Of a DNA stretch of 64,000 bases, positions 1 to 7,845 are shown in pieces. The notes under the pieces are model-generated. The model did no database searches and had not been told where the DNA came from. It was given only the letters and a program-made list of their open reading frames with translations. The position numbers were made by a program, and so were the translations under genes. Each line of letters begins with the position of its first letter. Position 1 is the stretch's first letter. Source of the DNA: Microbacterium hibisci (lineage in GTDB: Bacteria > Actinomycetota > Actinomycetes > Actinomycetales > Microbacteriaceae); the NCBI RefSeq assembly GCF_015278255.1, contig NZ_JADIJC010000006.1:1-64000 (forward strand), written 5' to 3'.

Positions 1-32
1 CCTCGCCACCGCCCGCCCCGAGCACCCCACCC

Positions 33-99
33 CGAGAATCCATCCGAAGGACCAGACCACGGGCACGACCCAGCGTCTCGGCCTCCCGATGGATTCTCG
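33..99. repeat. Interrupted inverted repeat upstream of dcd
   Basis: CGAGAATCCATC at 33-44 is matched by its perfect complement GATGGATTCTCG at 88-99, with a 43-base spacer. A related CGAGAATC/GATTCTCG dyad lies inside cysD near 13894-13950, so this may be a dispersed repeat rather than a terminator. Nothing coding is supported in 1-171. Confidence 0.5.
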
Positions 100-159
100 C
101 GAAAACCCCACCGGGGTCGACGCATGACGGCGCCGGCGGGCATCAGCCCACCGTCCGGA

Positions 160-165
160 TAGGCT
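160..165 (+). promoter_or_regulatory. Probable -10 element of leaderless dcd
   Basis: TAGGCT fits the actinobacterial TANNNT -10 consensus and ends exactly six bases before the GTG start at 172, the spacing expected for a leaderless transcript. There is no Shine-Dalgarno sequence before the start. Confidence 0.55.
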
Positions 166-171
166 GGCTCC

Positions 172-777
172 GTGCTGCTGAGTGACCGCGACATCCGACT
201 CGAGATCGACGCGGGGCGCATCGGGCTCGACCCGTGGGAGCCCGGCATGGTGCAGCCGTCGAGCGTCGACGTGCGGCTCGACCGCTACTTCCGGCTGTTC
301 GACAACCACAAGTACCCCTTCATCGACCCCGCCGAAGATCAGCCCGAGCTCACCCGGCTCATCGAGGTCGACCCCGAGGAGCCGTTCATCCTCCACCCCG
401 GCGAGTTCGCGCTGGGCTCGACGTTCGAGCAGATCACGCTGCCCGACGACATCGCCGCCCGCCTCGAGGGCAAGTCCTCGCTCGGCCGGCTGGGCCTGCT
501 GACGCACTCCACCGCCGGCTTCATCGACCCGGGGTTCACGGGGCATGTCACGCTCGAGCTCTCGAACGTCGCGACGCTGCCCATCAAGCTGTGGCCGGGC
601 ATGAAGATCGGCCAGGTCTGCTACTTCCGCCTCACCTCGCCCGCCGAGAGCCCGTACGGCGCCGGTGCGTACGGCAACCGGTATCAGGGTCAGCGCGGGC
701 CCACGGCATCCCGTTCGTTCCAGAACTTCCACCGCACCGATGTGGGGGCGACGGATGCCGGGAGCTGCGGCGCCTGA
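172..777 (+). CDS. dcd: dCTP deaminase
   Basis: A 201-residue cytosolic enzyme of the Dcd/dUTPase fold that deaminates dCTP on the route to dTTP. Family motifs are clear: MLLSDRDIR at the N terminus, KSSLGRLGL (101-109), the catalytic-Glu motif HVTLELSN with Glu129, and the C-terminal [11 protein letters not shown] lid. Actinobacterial members such as the mycobacterial one are bifunctional dCTP deaminase/dUTPases of about 190 residues, so dUMP may be the direct product here; that is inference from family. The GTG start is supported by the N-terminal family motif and the leaderless-type -10 upstream. The gene is monocistronic and converges on the kinase-like gene at 826. Confidence 0.95.
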   Translation: MLLSDRDIRLEIDAGRIGLDPWEPGMVQPSSVDVRLDRYFRLFDNHKYPFIDPAEDQPELTRLIEVDPEEPFILHPGEFALGSTFEQITLPDDIAARLEGKSSLGRLGLLTHSTAGFIDPGFTGHVTLELSNVATLPIKLWPGMKIGQVCYFRLTSPAESPYGAGAYGNRYQGQRGPTASRSFQNFHRTDVGATDAGSCGA

Positions 778-825
778 CAGACCTCGGCCCTGAGGGGCGG
801 ACGTCAGGGTCGCCGCACTCTTCCG

Positions 826-1725
826 TCAGCGCGATCGTGCCGCCGGTCTTTCGGCGTGGCCCCCGGCTCCCGCGTACGTGTCGACGAGCTCGCGGATCGA
901 GTCGACGATCGTGGGGATCGGGATGCCGGCGGCGAGCATGGCGAGGAGCTGGCGGAGGTTGAGGATGCGCGCGTGCCGCCGCCAATCCGGATGCAGCTCG
1001 CGAATCTCGCCGTACGCGGCGAAGAAGGAGTCGGGCACGCCGCCCGAGCACAGCATGTGCGCGAGGTCGACCTCGGCCCAGGTGAAGCTCACCGCGGGGT
1101 CGACGAACGCCGGTCCTCCGGCGTGATCCGCGATCACGTTGTTGCGCCAGAGGTCGCCGTGGGTGAGGCACGCACCCGTGTCGGGCACGAGGTCCGGCAG
1201 GCGGTGGCAGAGCCTCTCGATGCCGGCGCGGTCCCGCGCGCTGAGAGCGTCGTCGACGCGCGGTTCGTCGAGATAGCGGAGGAGCCGCTTCTCGGCGAAG
1301 AAGCGGTGTCCGTCGCGGTCCCAGCCGTTGCGCTGGGGGAGGAGGCCCAGCCAGCCGTCGCGGTCCCAGCCGAAGCGGTCGTGGGCGGTGCCGCTGTGCA
1401 TGCGTGCGACGACGTGCCCCGCGGCCCGCCAGAACTCGTCTGTGTCGGGAAGCGTGGGGTCGAGTGCTTCCAGCACGATCGACCGCGCCCCGGCTGCCAG
1501 CACGCGGGGAGTGGTGAGGCCGCCGATGCCGGAGAGTGCGTCCAGCCCGCCCGCTTCGGCGGCGAACAGGTCGGCGCGGTCCTCATTCGACGCTTTGATG
1601 ACGACGTTCTCGCCGCCGTCCAGTGTGCAATGCCAGACGGGGTGTGCGAACCCGCCCATCATTCGGCGGACCGTCTCTGCCCGGCGACCCGGGGGAAGGA
1701 GATCCGGAGACCAGTCGACCGTCAT
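826..1725 (-). CDS. Fructosamine kinase family phosphotransferase
   Basis: This 299-residue protein has the APH/fructosamine-3-kinase fold. Visible motifs are an ATP-anchoring Lys44 (VVIK), the catalytic loop LTHGDLWRNN with Asp191, and VDPAVSFTWAEVDLAHM with Asp209, the form typical of fructosamine kinases rather than antibiotic phosphotransferases. Family members phosphorylate ketoamines formed by sugar glycation so that they can be removed; substrate specificity cannot be read from sequence. The ATG start has a good ribosome binding site (GGAGGCGGG). It lies downstream of the secreted carboxypeptidase on the same strand but a hairpin separates them, so it is probably transcribed alone. Confidence 0.8.
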   Translation of the reverse strand: MTVDWSPDLLPPGRRAETVRRMMGGFAHPVWHCTLDGGENVVIKASNEDRADLFAAEAGGLDALSGIGGLTTPRVLAAGARSIVLEALDPTLPDTDEFWRAAGHVVARMHSGTAHDRFGWDRDGWLGLLPQRNGWDRDGHRFFAEKRLLRYLDEPRVDDALSARDRAGIERLCHRLPDLVPDTGACLTHGDLWRNNVIADHAGGPAFVDPAVSFTWAEVDLAHMLCSGGVPDSFFAAYGEIRELHPDWRRHARILNLRQLLAMLAAGIPIPTIVDSIRELVDTYAGAGGHAERPAARSR

Positions 1726-1785
1726 CCCGCCTCCATTTGTTGCCCCATCCTACAAACTCCCGTCGGCTCACACCAGACGCGAGAC

Positions 1786-1814
1786 GGGTCGCCCGGGACC
1801 ACCCCGGACGACCC
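1786..1814 (-). terminator. Hairpin downstream of the M14 carboxypeptidase
   Basis: GGGTCG (1786-1791) pairs with CGACCC (1809-1814) and CCGGG (1793-1797) with CCCGG (1803-1807), a two-part GC-rich stem just after the carboxypeptidase stop. There is no T-run, as is common in high-GC actinobacteria. Confidence 0.55.
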
Positions 1815-1832
1815 GCCTCGTGGGGTGGTGCG

Positions 1833-3002
1833 TCAGTCGGCCGGCAGGTAGATCCGCTCCGGGATCTCCTCATAGGCCTCGGGGTCGAGCGCCTCGATCG
1901 AGCCGTCGGCCACCGCGGTGATCAGGCCCTTGAGTCCGATCTCCACCTGCTTCGACAGGAAGCCGTTGCGCTTCTGGCCGTCGGACTGCGTGTTGCTCGA
2001 GGTCTCGAACAGCACGGTGGCGCTGCCGCGCAGGGCGAACGACCCCAGCGCGGTGCCGGGGAGGTTGGTGTCCTGCGGGTAGAGGGTCAGGTCGCCGAAC
2101 GCCGACTGGCCCTGGCCCTGGAGCGCGTCGTACACCGCGACGTTGGCGCGCCGCGACGCGTCGTAGTCGAAGTTCGGCCAGTCGCCGAACTCGCTCGGGT
2201 CGGCGATGAAGCGCGCCGAGATCGACAGCGGCGACATGTCGCCGGTGCCCTCCTGGGCGTAGCACGGCCACTGGTTGTGCAGGTCGACGAAGTAGTCGAC
2301 GATGCCGAACTCGCCCTCCAGGCCCGCGTAGACGTCGCGCACGGTCTGCGCCTCCGGCGTGATGTACCAGCCGGTGTCGGCGCTGTTGCCCGGGAAGTCC
2401 GCGGGCTGAGGCACGTACGACAGGTCGGGGTTGAAGTCGCGGTTGACGTCGAAGCCCGGTACGCGGGTGTTGTAGTTCCACGCCGGCGCGACGCCCGCCA
2501 GCTGCGGGAAGTCCGCCACGACGTCGTCCCAGCTCATCTGGTTCTGGCGGGTGTCGGCCTCGCCGCCGTCGACGTTGAGACGCGGGATCGCGACGATCGT
2601 GACGTTCTCGCGGATCTCTTCGGCCTCGGCCGTGTTCCCGCCGAACTCCTTCAGCAGCGACAGCAGGGCCTCGGTGCCGTGGTTCTCATTGCCGTGGATC
2701 TGCGACTGCACCAGGATCACGGTGTCGCCGGTACCGACGCGGGCCTGGTAGATCTCGCGACCCTCGTTGCTGTACCCCGCGACCGAGACGTCGACGACGC
2801 CGCCCGTCGTGCGCTCGATCTGCTCCAGCTGCCTGGTGAGCTGGTCGTGGGTCACGAACGCCGAGCGGTTGCCCGCCGACTCCGTGCCGCAGTGGGATTC
2901 CACGGGGATGGCCTGGGCGGCGGGCGCGGCGACGATGCCCGCCGTTCCGACCAGGATGGCGCTCGTCAGCGCGGCGAGTGTGATTCTTCTTGTTTTTCGC
3001 AT
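1833..3002 (-). CDS. Secreted M14 family zinc carboxypeptidase
   Basis: The 389-residue product carries a Sec signal peptide (basic MRKTRR, hydrophobic core, AQA cleavage near residue 31) and a mature peptidase M14 domain. The zinc site is visible as HxxE (His103, Glu106 in QIHGNEN) and a later His242 (VDLHNQW), and FETSSN near the C terminus carries the likely catalytic Glu. It should trim C-terminal residues from peptides outside the cell. The ATG start is preceded by GGAGACAAC. No membrane anchor or sorting signal is seen, so the enzyme is probably free in the medium. It appears monocistronic, ended by the hairpin at 1786-1814. Confidence 0.9.
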   Translation of the reverse strand: MRKTRRITLAALTSAILVGTAGIVAAPAAQAIPVESHCGTESAGNRSAFVTHDQLTRQLEQIERTTGGVVDVSVAGYSNEGREIYQARVGTGDTVILVQSQIHGNENHGTEALLSLLKEFGGNTAEAEEIRENVTIVAIPRLNVDGGEADTRQNQMSWDDVVADFPQLAGVAPAWNYNTRVPGFDVNRDFNPDLSYVPQPADFPGNSADTGWYITPEAQTVRDVYAGLEGEFGIVDYFVDLHNQWPCYAQEGTGDMSPLSISARFIADPSEFGDWPNFDYDASRRANVAVYDALQGQGQSAFGDLTLYPQDTNLPGTALGSFALRGSATVLFETSSNTQSDGQKRNGFLSKQVEIGLKGLITAVADGSIEALDPEAYEEIPERIYLPAD

Positions 3003-3172
3003 GTTGTCTCCGGTTGTGTATCAGCGATTCCCCCCTACATGCCGATGCATGGAGGTTGTTCACATGCCAGCGCATACGGGTCGATGAGGGAAGCGTTTAC
3101 TCGCCGTTCTCACGAAAGGCTCATCTGAGTCGTGAGAAGACGGATGCCGGAGTCGCGGGCGCGTGAGGATCG

Positions 3173-4138
3173 TCAGGGCGTCGGCTGCACGATGCCGGGC
3201 TCGCGGGCGTACACGATCACCTGCTCGTCGTCGACCGCGAACTGCAGGGCTGTGCCCTCGGGGAAGCGCTCACGCAGCTCTTCGGGCGCCTGGTCGCCGA
3301 CGATCATGTTCGCGACCGCGGGGAACGGTCCGGCGCCGCACGCTCCCGCGCCGAAGCCGTCGGTGTCGGTGAGAGCGTAGACGCAGGTCTGCGAGTCGTC
3401 CGGGCTCATCATCTGCCGAAAGACCAGCACCGTCAGGCCGTGGAACTTCTCGTAGATCCGGCCGTCGTCCGGACGCGGGCCGAAGATGTGGTCGGGCCAG
3501 GCTCCATCAGGATCCTGTTGCAGCACGGCGACCCGGCCGGCCTGGATGCTCTGCACCCCCAGGGTCGCGCCGACGCCGAGAGCGAGCGCCACCGCGACCG
3601 CGACCGCGGCCCAGAGCGCCGGGATTCTGCGGTGCCACCACCGCTTCGGCGCCGGCTCGGACGCCCCGGGCTCGACCGCCTCATCGCCCAGCCCCTCGGC
3701 CCCGGGCAGGCCGTCGCGGTCGACAGGCGGCGCCGGATCGGTATCTGCGCCGAGACTCCTCTGCGGGAACGCCGCCGGGCGCTCCGAGTCGCCGCCTGCC
3801 CGGAGATCTGCTGCGGCGGCGGACGCGGCATCCGTCGCCCGTCCATCGGCCGAGCCGAGCGGCGACGTCTCGGCGACGGACCGTCGCTGCGCGGGCGCTG
3901 CCCCGAGAACGGCCGACGGCCGTCGCGCCGTGTTCGGCGCAGCGACGCCCGACCCGGTCGGATCCTCGGCATCCTGCACCGTGGCCGTCGTGACGGCCTT
4001 CGAGGCGGCCGACAGCGCCTCGAGCTCGTTCAGCCGGGCGAGCGCCGCCGGGTCGTCGGAGATATCGGCGTCGCGCCCGTACGCGCGCTCGCGCAGCGCG
4101 CGGAGCTCATCGAGCGGAGATTCGGTCGGCGTTGACAT
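3173..4138 (-). CDS. Single-pass membrane protein of unknown function
   Basis: I do not recognise the family. The 321-residue product begins MSTPTESPLDELRALRERAYG, has a short predicted helix, then a long low-complexity Ala/Pro/Arg-rich linker, one transmembrane segment (IPALWAAVAVAVALALGVGA, roughly residues 170-195) and a C-terminal extracellular domain of about 130 residues with two Cys. The layout resembles membrane-tethered actinobacterial proteins with an anti-sigma-like N terminus, but no zinc-binding motif is present. An in-frame ATG lies seven codons upstream (4159); I prefer 4138 because it follows an AGGAT-like sequence. Confidence 0.7.
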   Translation of the reverse strand: MSTPTESPLDELRALRERAYGRDADISDDPAALARLNELEALSAASKAVTTATVQDAEDPTGSGVAAPNTARRPSAVLGAAPAQRRSVAETSPLGSADGRATDAASAAAADLRAGGDSERPAAFPQRSLGADTDPAPPVDRDGLPGAEGLGDEAVEPGASEPAPKRWWHRRIPALWAAVAVAVALALGVGATLGVQSIQAGRVAVLQQDPDGAWPDHIFGPRPDDGRIYEKFHGLTVLVFRQMMSPDDSQTCVYALTDTDGFGAGACGAGPFPAVANMIVGDQAPEELRERFPEGTALQFAVDDEQVIVYAREPGIVQPTP

Positions 4139-4321
4139 CGATGCCATCCTGCCGCACAACGGGCCGTGCCGCCGCCCGAGTCGTCACGCGGCCGGCGCAG
4201 CGATCCGCAGAGCGCGGCGGGCGATCCCCGATCGCCCGCCGCGCGGGCGGATCCCCGTCCCCACGCGGGATCCACCACACGGTCGCGGATCGTACCCCCA
4301 CAGTTCGACCCGCGCCGACGT

Positions 4322-4338
4322 TACTGCATTCTGCAGTA
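4322..4338. promoter_or_regulatory. Dyad operator upstream of the PadR gene
   Basis: TACTGCA (4322-4328), TTC, TGCAGTA (4332-4338) is a perfect 7-3-7 inverted repeat 73 bases before the PadR start, in an otherwise GC-rich intergenic region. PadR regulators commonly repress themselves through such dyads; the assignment to this protein is inference. Confidence 0.6.
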
Positions 4339-4411
4339 TAGGGTCGGATGTACTCGGAGCGGGAGACCATTTCGTCGCGCCCGCCCTCGGCACTCAGGAG
4401 AGGAGCGCATC

Positions 4412-5062
4412 GTGCCCGACCGCGAACCGTCGATCACGGGATACCTCACCCTGGGCCTGCTCGCCGCCGGTGACCGGTCGGCCTACCAGCTCGCCGAGCA
4501 GCTGGGCCGGGGGGTCGGCGAACTGTGGCCGTCGGCCGACCGCGGACGCTACGCGGTGCTCGGCCGGCTGCACGAGGCGGGCTACGTGGCCACCCGTCAG
4601 GAGTACACGGGCAAGCGCGCGCGCACGATCTACTCCCTCACCGCGGCGGGGCGCGAGGCGCTCGCGGCCTGGCTCACCACGCCGGCGCGCACGCCGACCC
4701 TCGAATTCGAGGGTATGGTGCGCGTGCTCCTCTCGGACCAGGGATCGATCGACGACCTGCGCCGCACGCTCGCGCAGACCCGCGAGCAGGCGCTCGCCAA
4801 CCGGGAGCTGTTCGCGCGGTACGCGGCGTACATCAGCACCACCGGCGGCACCTTCCCCGAGCGGCGCCATCTGTTCGCGCTGGCCAACACCTTCATGATC
4901 GGTCACTACGACCACATCGTCGCGTGGGCCGACTGGGCCGAACAGCAGGTCGAGTCGTGGCCCGACACCGTCACGCCGGCGACGACGCACGAGGAGCAGG
5001 TGCGCGAGATGCTCTCACCCGGCCGCGACGCGTGGCGGGCGTCGGGGCACACCGAGGACTGA
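4412..5062 (+). CDS. PadR family transcriptional regulator
   Basis: This 216-residue DNA-binding protein has the PadR winged helix at residues 5-85 (TGYLTLGLLAAGDRSAYQLAEQLG, then LHEAGYVATRQEYTGKRARTIYSLTAAGREAL) followed by a Vir-type C-terminal helical domain that mediates dimerisation. The reading frame extends far upstream, but the GTG at 4412 is preceded by AGGAGAGGAG and is the first start that gives a family-length N terminus. No effector gene is adjacent: the next gene is on the opposite strand. The perfect dyad at 4322-4338 suggests autoregulation. The ligand and regulon are unknown. Confidence 0.85.
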   Translation: MPDREPSITGYLTLGLLAAGDRSAYQLAEQLGRGVGELWPSADRGRYAVLGRLHEAGYVATRQEYTGKRARTIYSLTAAGREALAAWLTTPARTPTLEFEGMVRVLLSDQGSIDDLRRTLAQTREQALANRELFARYAAYISTTGGTFPERRHLFALANTFMIGHYDHIVAWADWAEQQVESWPDTVTPATTHEEQVREMLSPGRDAWRASGHTED

Positions 5063-5104
5063 GCCTGCCTGCGGCCGCTCGGCGAACGGTCGGCGGTGCC
5101 GCCG

Positions 5105-6070
5105 TCAGTGGGCGGTGCGCACGCCGACGAGGTCGTGGACGAGCACGGCCGCCGCGCGGGCACCTTGGCCGGCGGCGACGATCAGCTGCTGCGGACCGGG
5201 GGACGCGGCATCTCCCGCGGCGTACAGCCCCGGCGACGACGTGCGCCCCGAGCGGTCGGTGACCAGGTTGCCGAATCCGTCGCGTTCGAGATCGATCCCC
5301 GCGACGAAGTCGAGGGCGGGATGCCACTGCGGCCGCACGAATCCGCCGTCGATCTCGACGCGTGCGCCGTCCTGCAGGCGCACCGCCGACACGGTGCCGC
5401 GGTCGCCTTCGAGGTCGTCGATGACTCGCCGTTCGACGATGATCCCGGATGCCGCGAGCTCGGCCTCTTCGACCGTGTCGACGGCGTCCGAACCGTTGGT
5501 GAAGACGGTGAGGCGGTCGGTCCAGCGCGCGATCAGCCGCGCGCGGTCGGCGAGGTCGCGCGTCTCGCCGATGAGGGCGAGCGGGCGGTCCTGCAGCTCC
5601 CACGCGTCGCACGCCGCGCAGCTGAACACCGTCATGCCGTAGAAGGCGCGCAGGCTCGGGATCTCGGGGAGCGTCTCGCGCAGGCCGGTCGCGACGAGCA
5701 CCGACCGCGCCGAGACCGCGGGGGGAATTCCGGCGCCGCGGCCGTTCAGCGCCGCGAGGAACCGCAGTCCCTCGCCGCAGTCGCGCTGCTGCAGGGCCGT
5801 GACGACCGTGCGGTCGAGGATGCGCACGTTCGGGTACGCCGCCAGCTCCGCCCGGGCGAGCTTGCGCAGCTCCAGCGGCGGCACGCCGTCACGCGTCAAG
5901 AAGCCGTGCGAGCGCAGCGTCGCGGCGTTGCGCGGGCGCCCCGCGTCGACCACGACGACCGACGCACGGGCGCGGCCGAGGTTGAGCGCCGCCGAGAGCC
6001 CGGCCGGGCCGCCGCCGATGATGACGACGTCGACCTCGGTCGACGGCGTGGCGGTGTCGACGTCAGTCAT
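5105..6070 (-). CDS. Thioredoxin-reductase-like flavoprotein, degenerate NADPH site
   Basis: The 321-residue protein has the thioredoxin reductase fold: FAD motif VVIIGGGPAG (15-24), a redox-active pair Cys151-Ala-Ala-Cys154, and the C-terminal GLYAAGDAASPGPQQLIVAAGQG motif. The second nucleotide site is unusual: where NADPH-dependent enzymes have GGGDSA and HRR, this protein has ALIGETRDLADRA and FTNGSDA, so NADPH binding is doubtful. The ATG start (AAGGAG upstream) overlaps the ferredoxin stop by eight bases. Its place at the end of the sulfur operon suggests it reduces thioredoxin for APS reductase or otherwise handles electrons from the ferredoxin; that is inference. Many actinobacterial oxidoreductases of this subfamily are uncharacterised. 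Confidence 0.8.
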   Translation of the reverse strand: MTDVDTATPSTEVDVVIIGGGPAGLSAALNLGRARASVVVVDAGRPRNAATLRSHGFLTRDGVPPLELRKLARAELAAYPNVRILDRTVVTALQQRDCGEGLRFLAALNGRGAGIPPAVSARSVLVATGLRETLPEIPSLRAFYGMTVFSCAACDAWELQDRPLALIGETRDLADRARLIARWTDRLTVFTNGSDAVDTVEEAELAASGIIVERRVIDDLEGDRGTVSAVRLQDGARVEIDGGFVRPQWHPALDFVAGIDLERDGFGNLVTDRSGRTSSPGLYAAGDAASPGPQQLIVAAGQGARAAAVLVHDLVGVRTAH

Positions 6071-6392
6071 GGCCGTCTCCTTGGGGAGGGAGCTCCGCGA
6101 CCACCGGGTGGTCCTTGTGGATGACGCCGACCTTGGCGGCGCCGCCCGGGGAGCCGATGTCGTCGAAGAACTCGACGTTGGCCTTGTAGTAGTCCTGCCA
6201 CTCGTCGGGCAGGTCGTCCTCGTAGTAGATCGCCTCGACCGGGCACACCGGCTCGCAGGCGCCGCAGTCCACGCACTCGTCGGGGTGGATGTACAGCGAC
6301 CGGTCACCCTCGTAGATGCAGTCCACCGGGCACTCGTCGATGCAGGCGCGGTCCTTCACATCGACGCACGGCAGGGCGATCACGTACGTCAC
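6063..6392 (-). CDS. fdxA: 7Fe ferredoxin (3Fe-4S/4Fe-4S)
   Basis: A 109-residue FdxA-type ferredoxin. The N-terminal Cys set C-x7-C-x3-CP (CVDVKDRACIDECP) fits a 3Fe-4S or 7Fe arrangement and CVDCGACEPVCP supplies the second cluster; an acidic tail follows. It carries low-potential electrons in the cytosol. The GTG start overlaps the stop of the upstream ferredoxin-NADP reductase gene in a GTGA junction (6389-6392), so the two are translationally coupled. The likely client is the siroheme sulfite reductase of the same operon, and perhaps the flavoprotein encoded next. Confidence 0.92.
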   Translation of the reverse strand: MTYVIALPCVDVKDRACIDECPVDCIYEGDRSLYIHPDECVDCGACEPVCPVEAIYYEDDLPDEWQDYYKANVEFFDDIGSPGGAAKVGVIHKDHPVVAELPPQGDGHD

Positions 6393-7801
6393 TTGACGAG
6401 CGCTCCCCGCGAGATCGCGACCTGCTCGTCGCGGGGCACGACCTTGACGCGCTCGCGCGTGTGCAGGTGGTTCTCTCCCAGCTCGCGCTCGTGCGCGTCG
6501 AGGGCGAGCCACCCGTCCCACGTCGTGTACGCGACCTCGCGCTCGTCGAGGAGGTCGAGCACGTCGGCCTCGACGGCCGGTGCCGACAGGCGTCCGGCGC
6601 GGACGTCCGACACGAGGTGCGCGATGGTCTCCATCGCGTCGGACTTCGTGTGGCCGATGAGGCCGACGGGCCCGCGCTTGATCCAGCCCGTGGCGTAGAG
6701 CCCCGCGATCACCGGAGCGTCGACGTCGCCCGTGGTGACGGCATCCGTCACCCGTCCTTCGACGTTCGACACGACGCCGGCCCGCTCGTCGAAGGGCACG
6801 TCGATGACGGGCGTTCCGTAGTAGCCGACCGCGCGGTAGACCTGCTGCACGGCGATCTCGCGGAACTCGCCCGTGCCCTGCACGCGGCCGTCGCCGACCG
6901 GCTCGGTGCGCTCGAAGCGGATACCCTCGACGCGGTCGTCGCCGAGCACCTCGACGGGCGAGTGGTAGAAGTGCAGGTGCAGGCGGCGGCTCGCTCCCGT
7001 CGACTCGCGCGTGCGCCAGCTCTCGAGGATGCGCAGCATGACTTTGAGCTGGTTGTTGGCGGGCACGAGACCCTCGAGGTAGGCGAAGTCCTCGTCGTTC
7101 ACGACGATGTCGACGTTCGGCACCTCGCCGAGCTCGCGCAGCTCGATGGGCGTGAACTTGATGTCGGCGGGACCGCGGCGGCCGAAGACGTGCACGTCGG
7201 TGACGGCCGAAGCCTCGAGGCCGGCGAGCACGTTGTCGGCGATCTCGGTCGTGCGGAGGTCGACGGCGTGCTTGGCGAGGATGCGGGCCACGTCCAGCGC
7301 GACGTTGCCGTTGCCGATGACGGCGACCTCGCGCTGGTCGAGCGTCCACTCGGTGGGCACGTCGGGGTGGCCGTCGAACCACGCCACGAAGTCGGCGGCG
7401 CCGTACGAGCCCGGCAGGTCGATGCCGGGGATGTCGAGCGCCGCGTCGCGGATCGCGCCCGTCGCGAGGATCACGGCGTCGTAGCGCTCCTGCAGCTCGT
7501 CGATGGAGATGTCGCGGCCGACCTCGACGTTGCCGACGAAGCGGGTGGTGCCGGCATCCAGCATCTCGTGCAGCGAGTTGACGATGCCCTTGATGCGCGG
7601 GTGGTCGGGCGCGACGCCGTAGCGGATCAGGCCGTAGGGGGCGGGGAGCGACTCGAACAGGTCGATGGCGACCGTGCCGCCCGCCTCGACCACCGAGTTG
7701 GTGAGGATGTTGCCCGCGTAGATGCCGGCGGGGCCGGCGCCGACGATCGCGACGCGGAGGTTGCCCAGTTCAGAGGTGGGCGCAGTGCTCGAAGAGGTCA
7801 C
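6389..7801 (-). CDS. fprA: Ferredoxin-NADP reductase, FprA type
   Basis: This 470-residue flavoenzyme resembles adrenodoxin reductase and mycobacterial FprA. It has an N-terminal FAD motif VAIVGAGPAG (17-26), the ESLPAPYGLIRYGVAPDH signature, the NADP motif VAVIGNGNVALDVARIL and the C-terminal GWIKRGPVGLIGHTKSDA. It passes electrons from NADPH to ferredoxin. The reading frame runs far upstream into cobA; the GTG at 7801 gives the family N terminus, though its ribosome site is weak. It follows cobA by 44 bases and overlaps the ferredoxin start by four, consistent with service to sulfite reductase. Confidence 0.92.
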   Translation of the reverse strand: MTSSSTAPTSELGNLRVAIVGAGPAGIYAGNILTNSVVEAGGTVAIDLFESLPAPYGLIRYGVAPDHPRIKGIVNSLHEMLDAGTTRFVGNVEVGRDISIDELQERYDAVILATGAIRDAALDIPGIDLPGSYGAADFVAWFDGHPDVPTEWTLDQREVAVIGNGNVALDVARILAKHAVDLRTTEIADNVLAGLEASAVTDVHVFGRRGPADIKFTPIELRELGEVPNVDIVVNDEDFAYLEGLVPANNQLKVMLRILESWRTRESTGASRRLHLHFYHSPVEVLGDDRVEGIRFERTEPVGDGRVQGTGEFREIAVQQVYRAVGYYGTPVIDVPFDERAGVVSNVEGRVTDAVTTGDVDAPVIAGLYATGWIKRGPVGLIGHTKSDAMETIAHLVSDVRAGRLSAPAVEADVLDLLDEREVAYTTWDGWLALDAHERELGENHLHTRERVKVVPRDEQVAISRGALVK

Positions 7802-7845
7802 AGTGGTGTCTTTCGGGTCAGGCGGAGGAGCGCGGAGGCCGCCGG

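Noticed and set aside
1..171. tRNA gene near dcd, as in some actinobacteria
   Set aside because: The long inverted repeat has no cloverleaf arms, anticodon loop or T-loop sequence.
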